Positions 7,174-14,352 of a stretch of 64,000 nt of DNA are shown piece after piece. Origin of the DNA: Weissella confusa (lineage in GTDB: Bacteria > Bacillota > Bacilli > Lactobacillales > Lactobacillaceae). The notes under the pieces are model-generated. The model was given only the letters and a program-made list of their open reading frames with translations. It was not told the DNA's origin and did no database searches. The DNA lies in NCBI GenBank assembly GCA_016466735.1, contig JAAOED010000007.1, forward strand, positions 1-64,000, written 5' to 3'. Each line of letters opens with the position of its first letter. Positions within the stretch are counted from its first letter, which is position 1. The position numbers and the translations under genes were made by a program.

Positions 7174-8553
7174 TTATAGCAAGATAACTGCCATTGCCAA
7201 GATAACAACCATACCCGTCAATGAAATAATCGTTTCCAAAACAGTCCAGATTTGGAACGTTTGCTTGATTGACAAGTCGAAGAATTCTTGGAAAATCCAG
7301 AATCCAGCGTCGTTAACGTGTGATGCGATCAATGATCCGGCACCGATTGCCAAGGCAACCAAAACTGACAACGTTGGGTTGTGTTGTGATTGCACGATTG
7401 ACAATACGATACCAGCCGCCGTCATACCAGCAACCGTAGCTGAACCAACTGAGATACGCAATACGGCAGCAACAGCCCAGGCGAAGATAATCACCGTGAT
7501 AGCTGACATGTGACCGTTAGCTGAGAACAATGAGGCAACCTTGTCTGACAAACCACCGTTTACCAAGACACCACGCCATGCTCCTCCACCACCAACGATC
7601 AACAAGATACCAGCAACTGCGCTCATACCGTTGTTCAATGATGCACCGATTGATTGTGCTGACTTCTTTTGCCATACACCCATTGAGAAGATGGCAAAGA
7701 TCAAAGCAATCGTCATAGCAACAGCTGGCGTTGCCAAGAACTCAACAACCTTATCAAAGTTTGATGGGTTCTTTGGCGTAACACCACCCGTGTAAATCAT
7801 CTTGTAAACCGTTGCGATGATCATAAAGATCAATGGGAATACTGACGTGATAACTGACAAGAAGAATGATGGCGTCTTGTCCAACTCGTATTCCTTAACT
7901 TCACCAACAGCCTTGATTTCCGTCTTAAATTGGAATGCGTCAGGAGCGTACTTTTGAGCCAACTTTGTGAACAAAGGACCCGCAACAACGGCCGTGATAA
8001 CTGACACAATCAAACCAAGAATCAACGTCAAACCAATGTTAGCACCCAATGACATTGCCACGGCCGTTGGAGCTGGCTGTGGAGGCAAGAATCCTTGTGC
8101 TGATGACAAGGCAGCCGTCATTGAGATTCCCAAGTAAAGCAAAGGCACACCGGCTTCGATGGCCACCGCGAATACGATAGGAATCAAAAGTACCATTCCA
8201 ACACCGAAGATCATTGAAATTCCGATGATGAATGAAGCAATCAAAACAGCCCATTGCAAACGCTTGATACCAAACCAGTTAATCAACGTCTTAGCAATTC
8301 GGTATGAACCACCGGCATCGGCAACCAATCGTCCGATCATTCCACCGAAGATGAAGATAACTGAGTTTGAACCCAAGATATTACCCATACCTTGGTCGCC
8401 CAATACAGCGTTTGGAACATCCATTGGGTTCATACCCAATAGCAATGCCAAGATGAACGCCGTAACAACCAATGATACGAACGTGTTCAACTTGAACTTA
8501 ACAATCAAAACAAGCAAAATCAAAATTGAAATTGCCAACATAACGAATTCCAT
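7174..8553 (-). CDS. gntP: Gluconate:H+ symporter, GntP family (copy 2)
   Basis: A 459-residue permease of the usual GntP length with the conserved GFLPPQPAPTA and SHVNDAGFWIFQEFFDL stretches. The ATG has a strong AAGGAG site. It lies directly downstream of gluconokinase on the same strand, with a terminator hairpin between them, so it may be expressed partly by read-through from the kinase promoter; no convincing promoter was seen in the 39 bases between that hairpin and the start. Substrate is inferred from family and from the kinase next to it. Confidence 0.9.
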   Translation of the reverse strand: MEFVMLAISILILLVLIVKFKLNTFVSLVVTAFILALLLGMNPMDVPNAVLGDQGMGNILGSNSVIFIFGGMIGRLVADAGGSYRIAKTLINWFGIKRLQWAVLIASFIIGISMIFGVGMVLLIPIVFAVAIEAGVPLLYLGISMTAALSSAQGFLPPQPAPTAVAMSLGANIGLTLILGLIVSVITAVVAGPLFTKLAQKYAPDAFQFKTEIKAVGEVKEYELDKTPSFFLSVITSVFPLIFMIIATVYKMIYTGGVTPKNPSNFDKVVEFLATPAVAMTIALIFAIFSMGVWQKKSAQSIGASLNNGMSAVAGILLIVGGGGAWRGVLVNGGLSDKVASLFSANGHMSAITVIIFAWAVAAVLRISVGSATVAGMTAAGIVLSIVQSQHNPTLSVLVALAIGAGSLIASHVNDAGFWIFQEFFDLSIKQTFQIWTVLETIISLTGMVVILAMAVILL

Positions 8554-8592
8554 CGTTTACTCCTTAAGTAGGTAAATTATCTATTAAAAACG

Positions 8593-8634
8593 ATTGCTCA
8601 CAGTACCGGCAAATTGTCATGCACTGTGAGCAAT
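8593..8634 (-). terminator. Terminator between gntK and gntP copy 2
   Basis: Perfect 12-bp arms (8593-8604 and 8623-8634) followed on the minus strand by CGTTTTTAATAG. It lies between the kinase stop codon (8666) and the permease start (8553), so it would set a lower level for the permease if the two share a promoter. Confidence 0.75.
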
Positions 8635-8665
8635 ATTTTATTTTTTATCTGCTTTTCGCTCAGGA

Positions 8666-10207
8666 CTACTTATCGCCCTTGTTTACGTGCTTACGTTGGA
8701 AGTTCGCAATGTTTGCGTACTCCGTTTGCAATTGACGTGCCAAACGAATAAAGATTGGCGTCAACTCACGGTAAGCTTCGTAGTTTTCTGGGTTTGGATC
8801 GTACGTGTTTGAATCACCGACCATGTCGCCGATAACATCCAAGCTATCAACCATTCCCAAAGCCTTTTGTGCCATAACCGTAGCGGCCAAAGCTCCTGAC
8901 TCGAAGGCCGTTGGCACCGTAACTGGTTGCTCAAAGATGTCGGCTGTCATTTGACGCCACAAAGCTGAACGAGCAAATCCACCAGTTGCTTGCACTGACT
9001 TCAAATCACCAACAACTTCTTCAAGGGCCAAAGCAACCATGTAGATGTTGAAGATGATACCTTCTAGCACGGCACGTACCATGTGGGCACGCGTGTGGTT
9101 GTGCGTCAATCCGAAGAATGAACCACGTGCGTTGGCATCCCAGATTGGGGCACGCTCACCACCCAAGTATGGGTGGAATAGCAAACCATCGGCTCCGGCA
9201 GGAATCTTTGAGGCGATTTCCGTCAACAAGTCATACGTATCAACACCCATCAAGGCAGCCGTTGACTTCTCGGCATCAAACATCTTGTCGCGGGCCCAAC
9301 GGAAGACATCTCCACCGTTGTTAACTGGTCCACCGACAACCCAGTGATCCTTATCCAAGGCATACGTAAACGTACGTCCCTTTGGATCAATCTTAGGTGC
9401 GTCAGTTACGACACGGATGGCACCTGACGTACCAATCGTCACAGCGGCAACACCAGGTTGCACAGCGTTAACACCCAAGTTTGACAAAGGACCATCACCA
9501 GCACCATAAACGAATGGCGTGTCGACATCCAAGCCCATAACAGCAGCGTATTCCGCAACCATACCACGCTCAATCTCGTATGGCTCAACTGGTTGTGGCA
9601 TTTGCTCCTTCTTGATACCAGTTACTTCTAAGGCTTGCTCATCCCAATCCAAGTTGAAGATGTTGAACATACCCGTTCCTGAAGCAATTGAAATATCCAT
9701 CTTGTTGGCACCGAACAAACGGTTGAACAAGTATTCCTTAATTCCCAAGTAGTGGGCAGCGTTGTTGTAGATATCTGGCTTTTCGTTCTTCAACCACAAC
9801 ATCTTTGACAAAGGTGCCATTGGGTGAATTGGCGTACCCGTCTTGCTGTAAATCTCTTGGCCCAAGCCAGTTGACTTCAACTCTTCCGTGTACTTAACAG
9901 CGCGCGTATCAGCCCAAGTGATAACGCGTGTCAATGGTTGCCAATCCTTGTCGAACGCAATCAATGAGTGCATTGCAGAACTGAATGATACACCCAAAAT
10001 CTTGCCACCGTTTGCACCGCGAACGACCTCAGTCATAGCATCAACGAAGGCTTCCCAAATTTCGTTTAGGTCCTCTTCGGCCATGTCTGGTTCGTCACGG
10101 TAAAGCTTGTAACCCTTGTTTGCACTGGCAATAACATGCCCTTCAGTGTCAAACAAAACAGCCTTAGTTGACGTTGTCCCCAAGTCAACTCCGATCAAGT
10201 ATTCCAT
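8666..10207 (-). CDS. gntK: Gluconokinase, FGGY carbohydrate kinase
   Basis: Phosphorylates gluconate to 6-phosphogluconate in the cytoplasm, feeding the pentose phosphate/phosphoketolase route. The 513-residue protein starts with the ATPase phosphate motif GVDLGTTSTKAVLFD (residues 5-19), followed further on by GGERAPIWDANARGSFFGL and a C-terminal ATG-GFARS motif typical of FGGY kinases. The frame is open further upstream, but the ATG at 10207 has AGAGG nine bases before it and begins exactly at the domain. FGGY kinases are hard to tell apart; gluconate is favoured over xylulose because of the neighbouring GntP. Confidence 0.88.
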   Translation of the reverse strand: MEYLIGVDLGTTSTKAVLFDTEGHVIASANKGYKLYRDEPDMAEEDLNEIWEAFVDAMTEVVRGANGGKILGVSFSSAMHSLIAFDKDWQPLTRVITWADTRAVKYTEELKSTGLGQEIYSKTGTPIHPMAPLSKMLWLKNEKPDIYNNAAHYLGIKEYLFNRLFGANKMDISIASGTGMFNIFNLDWDEQALEVTGIKKEQMPQPVEPYEIERGMVAEYAAVMGLDVDTPFVYGAGDGPLSNLGVNAVQPGVAAVTIGTSGAIRVVTDAPKIDPKGRTFTYALDKDHWVVGGPVNNGGDVFRWARDKMFDAEKSTAALMGVDTYDLLTEIASKIPAGADGLLFHPYLGGERAPIWDANARGSFFGLTHNHTRAHMVRAVLEGIIFNIYMVALALEEVVGDLKSVQATGGFARSALWRQMTADIFEQPVTVPTAFESGALAATVMAQKALGMVDSLDVIGDMVGDSNTYDPNPENYEAYRELTPIFIRLARQLQTEYANIANFQRKHVNKGDK

Positions 10208-10248
10208 TGTAAGACCTCTCAAATCTTCACTAATCTTAATTACTTCTG

Positions 10249-10300
10249 AATAGTACTTTACTATTTTATGTAAAAACCTTTCACAATGCAAACGTTTTCG
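10249..10300 (-). promoter_or_regulatory. gntK promoter with cre site and candidate operator
   Basis: On the minus strand: -35 TTGCAT (10286-10291), 17-base spacer, -10 TAAAAT (10263-10268). A cre site (TGCAAACGTTTTCG read on the plus strand, 10287-10300) overlaps the -35. A 17-bp palindrome, AATAGTA-CTT-TACTATT (10249-10265), overlaps the -10 and start point and is a candidate operator for a gluconate-responsive repressor, whose gene is not in the window. Confidence 0.75.
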
Positions 10301-10352
10301 GCGTAAAGTTTTTTCTTATTATCCCTGTACTGGTACATTTTATTAACAAAAA

Positions 10353-10389
10353 GAATGTACAACACGTCACAAGCACGCGTTATACATCC
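10353..10389 (-). terminator. Terminator of the polysaccharide synthase operon
   Basis: A 14-bp stem including wobble pairs (10353-10366 with 10376-10389) followed on the minus strand by TTTTTG. It lies 11 bases after the last gene of the operon. Confidence 0.65.
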
Positions 10390-10399
10390 TTTCTACATA

Positions 10400-10996
10400 C
10401 TATAAATAGCCATTTTCATCTAGGACAGCTAGTGAATGGTCAGTCCAAGTGTCCAATTTGGCACTGTGAATAGTCATTTCAAAGATAACTTCAGTTGCCA
10501 AATCAGCGTCCGTCATGCCATCCAAGAAGCCATGGATTTGATCACGGAACAAATCTGCCACAGCATCCAAGTGATAATCCGCCCGAACCACGCTCACATT
10601 GTTACTGCTAATTGTTGCCCCATCACGAGTTGGTGGTGTAAAAATTGCCACCTTGCTGTTTGTCATTTCGGCAATCTTAGGCGTATCAGGTGCTGAGGCC
10701 ATCAACCAAACATTTGGTCGGTCAGGCACCTTCACAAAACGCATCAACCGGCTGCTTGGTTGACCCGATTCTTGTACAGAAGAAATGATGACGCGATTTG
10801 TCATCTTAGCATAACGTTGAAACTTGCCAATACCGGCTAATTGTTGCTTGGCAACCCCTTTGTCAATGTGAGCAATTGCTTCATCAATTGAATCAAACTC
10901 ATGCTCACTATCCACGTAATACAAAATTTGTGGAATCAACGGTCCGATATCGCGCCCTTTGTAATAGAACTGGATCCAACGACGACCAGCGTGCAA
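10400..10996 (-). CDS. Pyridoxamine 5'-phosphate oxidase-like (split-barrel flavin-binding) protein
   Basis: A protein of about 198 residues whose residues 50-150 resemble the general-stress/pyridoxamine-phosphate-oxidase-like split barrel (a strand pattern around VIISSVQESGQPSSRLMRF and KVAIFTPP). The start used is TTG with AGGTG just upstream. The frame stays open up to the stop codon of the preceding gene, and those residues (KIRRRYSGEL) look protein-like, so the true start may lie a few codons earlier at a non-standard codon. It is the last gene of the glycosyltransferase operon, 33 bases after its neighbour; its role there is unknown. Confidence 0.7.
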   Translation of the reverse strand: MHAGRRWIQFYYKGRDIGPLIPQILYYVDSEHEFDSIDEAIAHIDKGVAKQQLAGIGKFQRYAKMTNRVIISSVQESGQPSSRLMRFVKVPDRPNVWLMASAPDTPKIAEMTNSKVAIFTPPTRDGATISSNNVSVVRADYHLDAVADLFRDQIHGFLDGMTDADLATEVIFEMTIHSAKLDTWTDHSLAVLDENGYL

Positions 10997-11029
10997 TTCA
11001 CCTGAATAACGACGACGAATCTTGCTAGC

Positions 11030-11344
11030 CTAGCGCTGGAAGAAACGCTTAAGTGGTCCAACGTTGCCCAACTTGTTCCAAATGAAAGCCGTCACCCAAA
11101 GAAGAATGAAGAAAATAAGCACATCGACTTTTGGCAGATATTGCAAGCGATCGTGAACATCCAGTGGCGAGAACAAAAACAGCGCCAATAAAGCCACAGA
11201 ACTTACAAGTGACAAAACTAGCATCGTCACTTGTCGAACGCGCTTTTGCATACGGAAAATCTTGTTTGCCGTAACTTGACGGTGCTTCATGTTCAACTCA
11301 CGCAGCTTCATGTGTTCAATAATTTCTGCATCTGTTTGTGTCAT
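11030..11344 (-). CDS. Small membrane protein of the polysaccharide synthase operon
   Basis: A 104-residue protein with a basic N-terminal amphipathic region, two hydrophobic helices (about 36-56 and 72-92) and a basic C-terminus. It starts two bases after the preceding gene, so it is co-translated with the PgaD-like protein. No family is recognised. The context suggests an accessory membrane subunit of the glycosyltransferase complex (inference). Confidence 0.75.
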   Translation of the reverse strand: MTQTDAEIIEHMKLRELNMKHRQVTANKIFRMQKRVRQVTMLVLSLVSSVALLALFLFSPLDVHDRLQYLPKVDVLIFFILLWVTAFIWNKLGNVGPLKRFFQR

Positions 11345-11346
11345 GT

Positions 11347-11889
11347 TTATTCACCGTCCGTCATTTCAAAATACTTAATGCGGTCACGCAACTCATAAGT
11401 TTCCACATCATCATAACCCGCCACACGAATATTCTGACGTTGCATACGGAAAGCACGTGGTCCGTATTTGCTGTCATACATTTCTTCAGCTAATGACATG
11501 CGATACGCAACTCGTTCAGCATCAACAGTTAATCCCTTTCGTTCGTGACGCGCACGAAGAACATTAATGATGTACAACACCAAGAAAATAACGACAAAGA
11601 AAATCAACATTTGAAAGAAAAAATGCGTTGCATCTTGCCACATCTTAAATCCTTCACGATATGACCAGACTGTTTCACCCTTCTTCATATACGTTGCCAG
11701 CATCGTTTTAACTGTGATAAAGATTGGCAAAGCAGCGAAGAAAACACCGATTACCATTAAGATGGCTTGCCAAATCTTAGTGCCGATGTGGCCTTTACCA
11801 AAGAACCAATCAACCGTGACGGCATCTTCATTCGATTCTTTTTTCACGTAGCTTGGTGCAGCCACCGTACGATTATATTTACTTTCCAT
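11347..11889 (-). CDS. PgaD-like accessory membrane protein
   Basis: A 180-residue protein with two membrane helices (about 36-58 and 92-112) and a C-terminal cytoplasmic domain rich in basic and acidic residues. It overlaps the glycosyltransferase gene by 11 bases and has GAGGAGTTAAGTCATG at its start. By position and topology it resembles PgaD/IcaD, the small partner that activates the polysaccharide synthase, but the sequence match itself is not something I can verify. Confidence 0.65.
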   Translation of the reverse strand: MESKYNRTVAAPSYVKKESNEDAVTVDWFFGKGHIGTKIWQAILMVIGVFFAALPIFITVKTMLATYMKKGETVWSYREGFKMWQDATHFFFQMLIFFVVIFLVLYIINVLRARHERKGLTVDAERVAYRMSLAEEMYDSKYGPRAFRMQRQNIRVAGYDDVETYELRDRIKYFEMTDGE

Positions 11890-13204
11890 GACTTAACTCC
11901 TCATTAACAGCTGCCAAACTTTGTGAACGCTTAGGCGACTTCCATACACCGCCTTCATCACCAGATAACACCTTTAAGAAGGTTGGCACTGATTCGGTTA
12001 CCATTGCGGCAGTATTGACCATCCAATAAATCATCAAATACCAAGGCAGGAACAAAAGATACTTCAAAGTCTTCCCACCATCGTTCATATAAGATGAAAG
12101 TACACCTTGAATAATTCCGACGGCAAATTCAATCGTGACAAACATGGCAACCATGTACCAGCCGTGCACGAAACGTTCCATATTACCCGTCGCAAAGAAA
12201 TAAACTTCCAGTGCGATGAACAAGAACATTGAAACCCAGTAAAAGAAACTCCAAACGATACTAAAGGCGTAATCAATCACGATTGGCAAGTTTGACAGGT
12301 GCTTGATTGGATGTTGTAGCAATGCGCTAGTTTTCGTTAGTAGCACATAGATTCCGCCTGATGCCCAACGGCGACGTTGCTTAAACATTGCACGTAGCGT
12401 TTCCGGCATATCCAAGAAGAATCGGATGTGCGGTGCAAACAAGGCCTTCCACCCATTGATTTGCATATCCCAAGCAATCGCAATATCTTCCGTTGGTTGC
12501 TCAGCTTGGAACCCACCAACGTCAAACACTGCAGCTTTGCGATACATCGTATTAGCTCCTGAGAAAGCAAACAAGCCACCATATGCCATTTGTGAACGCT
12601 TAATCATGCCCACAATAGAATTCAATTCATTCATTTGCGCCAAAGCTGTCATCGTTGTGCGATTAGAAACCAGCATGTTACCAGTAACAGCGCCAACGTT
12701 TTGCCCACCTTCGCGCTCAAAGTATGAGATGTACTTCCACAACGCATCTGCTTCCGGCTTCGTGTCAGCATCATTAGACAAAATAAACTCACCCTGCGCA
12801 TAACCTAATGCGATATTGAATCCGTGTGCTTTACCACGATTATCAACAACTGTCAGAACACGTAGTTTTTCAGGGAAGCGTGTTTGTAACACTTTCAAGA
12901 TGTCAGGTGTACGGTCGGTTGACCCATCATCGATCACAATAATTTCATAGGACGTATCCGGATAATTTAGCTGCGTTGCTAAATAAACAACCGTTGATTC
13001 AATCGATGCTTCTTCATTATGCGCTGGCACAAAGATTGAAACAAACGGCGTTTCTCCTTCTACATAATTTGGTAATTGGCGACGCTCATTGAAAATGCGT
13101 TGATAAATACTTGAAACAATAAACGCCATCCCCCCAATAATTGGGTATGAGACCAGAATCAATACCAAAAAATTGACTATATGATCAAATAACCACTCGT
13201 ACAT
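11879..13204 (-). CDS. Processive family 2 glycosyltransferase, PgaC/IcaA-like
   Basis: A 441-residue membrane glycosyltransferase expected to polymerise and export a beta-linked polysaccharide such as poly-N-acetylglucosamine from a UDP-sugar. All processive GT2 signatures are present: DDG at 92-94, DAD at 145-147, TED at 238-240 and QRRRW at 276-280. One membrane helix precedes the catalytic domain and three or more follow it. It heads the operon with a PgaD-like protein, a small membrane protein and a split-barrel protein. No deacetylase (PgaB/IcaB type) is nearby, so the chemical nature of the polymer is open. Confidence 0.85.
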   Translation of the reverse strand: MYEWLFDHIVNFLVLILVSYPIIGGMAFIVSSIYQRIFNERRQLPNYVEGETPFVSIFVPAHNEEASIESTVVYLATQLNYPDTSYEIIVIDDGSTDRTPDILKVLQTRFPEKLRVLTVVDNRGKAHGFNIALGYAQGEFILSNDADTKPEADALWKYISYFEREGGQNVGAVTGNMLVSNRTTMTALAQMNELNSIVGMIKRSQMAYGGLFAFSGANTMYRKAAVFDVGGFQAEQPTEDIAIAWDMQINGWKALFAPHIRFFLDMPETLRAMFKQRRRWASGGIYVLLTKTSALLQHPIKHLSNLPIVIDYAFSIVWSFFYWVSMFLFIALEVYFFATGNMERFVHGWYMVAMFVTIEFAVGIIQGVLSSYMNDGGKTLKYLLFLPWYLMIYWMVNTAAMVTESVPTFLKVLSGDEGGVWKSPKRSQSLAAVNEELSHGK

Positions 13205-13245
13205 GCCCTTTTTCTTTTCTCCACTTCTCTTAATCTTTTCTTACT

Positions 13246-13260
13246 AAACTAAAGTAGTTT
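13246..13260. promoter_or_regulatory. Palindrome upstream of the polysaccharide operon
   Basis: AAACTA-AAG-TAGTTT, perfect 6-bp arms around a 3-base spacer, 42 bases upstream of the glycosyltransferase start in an AT-rich region. A candidate operator; no clear promoter boxes could be assigned around it. Confidence 0.35.
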
Positions 13261-13365
13261 AATATTAATTATCAAAAATTTTTCGTAAATCCAAAAATTG
13301 TAAAGTTACGGAAAGTAAGTTGCCATAAAACAGGACAATTTAGTGGCTAAATATTTCAAATGTAA

Positions 13366-13393
13366 CAAAAAAAGGAGTCAAAACGACTCCTTT
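13366..13393 (-). terminator. Terminator of the yhaO-yhaN-yhaM operon
   Basis: A 9-bp stem (AAAGGAGTC and its complement) with a short loop followed by a run of T on the minus strand, 9 bases after the yhaM stop codon. Confidence 0.85.
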
Positions 13394-13401
13394 GGTTGTG
13401 C

Positions 13402-14352
13402 TTATTTAGTTGGCTTGTAAACTGACCGGTTATCCAATGCCCACTGACGTTGTGAGAACTCACCCGGTTCCGTTTCTGCCAAGGCATTATCAAAACTTTG
13501 AATATTAGCATCCAATTCATCAAGTTGGTGCAAAATGTTGGCTTCCTTAACAACTGGACGAACCGGCGAACCATATTCCATCAAGCCGTGGTGGGCCAAA
13601 ACAGTGTGACGCAACAACAACATTTCTTCGCTGTACAAATCCATGTTCATTTCATTGGCAGCTAAGACGATTTGCTCATCAATCAAGACAATGTGGCCAA
13701 TCAGGTTTCCAGCCGTCGTATATTGCGTGGCGATTGGCCCGGTTAATTCGATCACCTTACCCAAATCGTGTAGCAAAGCGCCCGCGTATAGCAAACTAGC
13801 ATCCAGGCCAGGATATTGCTTCACCACTGCTTGCGCCAAATGCACGATTGATAGCGTGTGGAAGCCCAAGCCACCGGCAAATGCGTGGTGATTACTCTTG
13901 GCTGCTGGATACTTGTAAAACTGGTCGTGGTACTTGGCAATCAAGTGACGCACGATACGTTGCCAAGTCGCATTCGTGATTTGGAACAAAATCGCTGAGA
14001 CTTCTTCTTCCATTTCAGAGGCCTTCATTGGCGCCGCACTCATAAAGTCAGCTGGATCTTGTGGTTCACCGGCATGCGTTGGTCGCAAAGACAGTACCTT
14101 CAATTGTGGCTTGTCTTGATAAATTTGGCGAACCGCTGTCATAAAGACAACCATCCCGCTCTTTAAAGTGTTCGCTTCTTCTTGCGTCGCATCCCACTTC
14201 ATCCCGCGGATTTCCATTGAACGGTCCGCAACCGAAACTGCCAAGTAACGCTTACCTTGTTGCGTCACGCGTGGATCAACTTCCTTCAATAGGACGTAAA
14301 TTTCCATTCGTTCATCAACTTGATATTCTTTTAGTTGTTTTGCTTCTGTCAT
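13402..14352 (-). CDS. yhaM: 3'->5' exoribonuclease YhaM
   Basis: A 316-residue exoribonuclease with an N-terminal OB-fold nucleic-acid binding domain (about 10-95) and an HD domain holding the metal-binding H195-D196 (ALLHDLGKV) and further His residues downstream. YhaM trims single-stranded 3' RNA ends and has been reported to act on DNA. Its ATG overlaps the end of yhaN by four bases (ATGA). The gene order yhaO-yhaN-yhaM matches Bacillus. Confidence 0.92.
   Translation of the reverse strand: MTEAKQLKEYQVDERMEIYVLLKEVDPRVTQQGKRYLAVSVADRSMEIRGMKWDATQEEANTLKSGMVVFMTAVRQIYQDKPQLKVLSLRPTHAGEPQDPADFMSAAPMKASEMEEEVSAILFQITNATWQRIVRHLIAKYHDQFYKYPAAKSNHHAFAGGLGFHTLSIVHLAQAVVKQYPGLDASLLYAGALLHDLGKVIELTGPIATQYTTAGNLIGHIVLIDEQIVLAANEMNMDLYSEEMLLLRHTVLAHHGLMEYGSPVRPVVKEANILHQLDELDANIQSFDNALAETEPGEFSQRQWALDNRSVYKPTK

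Noticed and set aside
8585-8598. A cre-like sequence (TAAAAACGATTGCT) upstream of gntP copy 2
   Set aside because: It lacks the leading TG and overlaps the terminator of gntK; the resemblance comes from the terminator stem and its T run.
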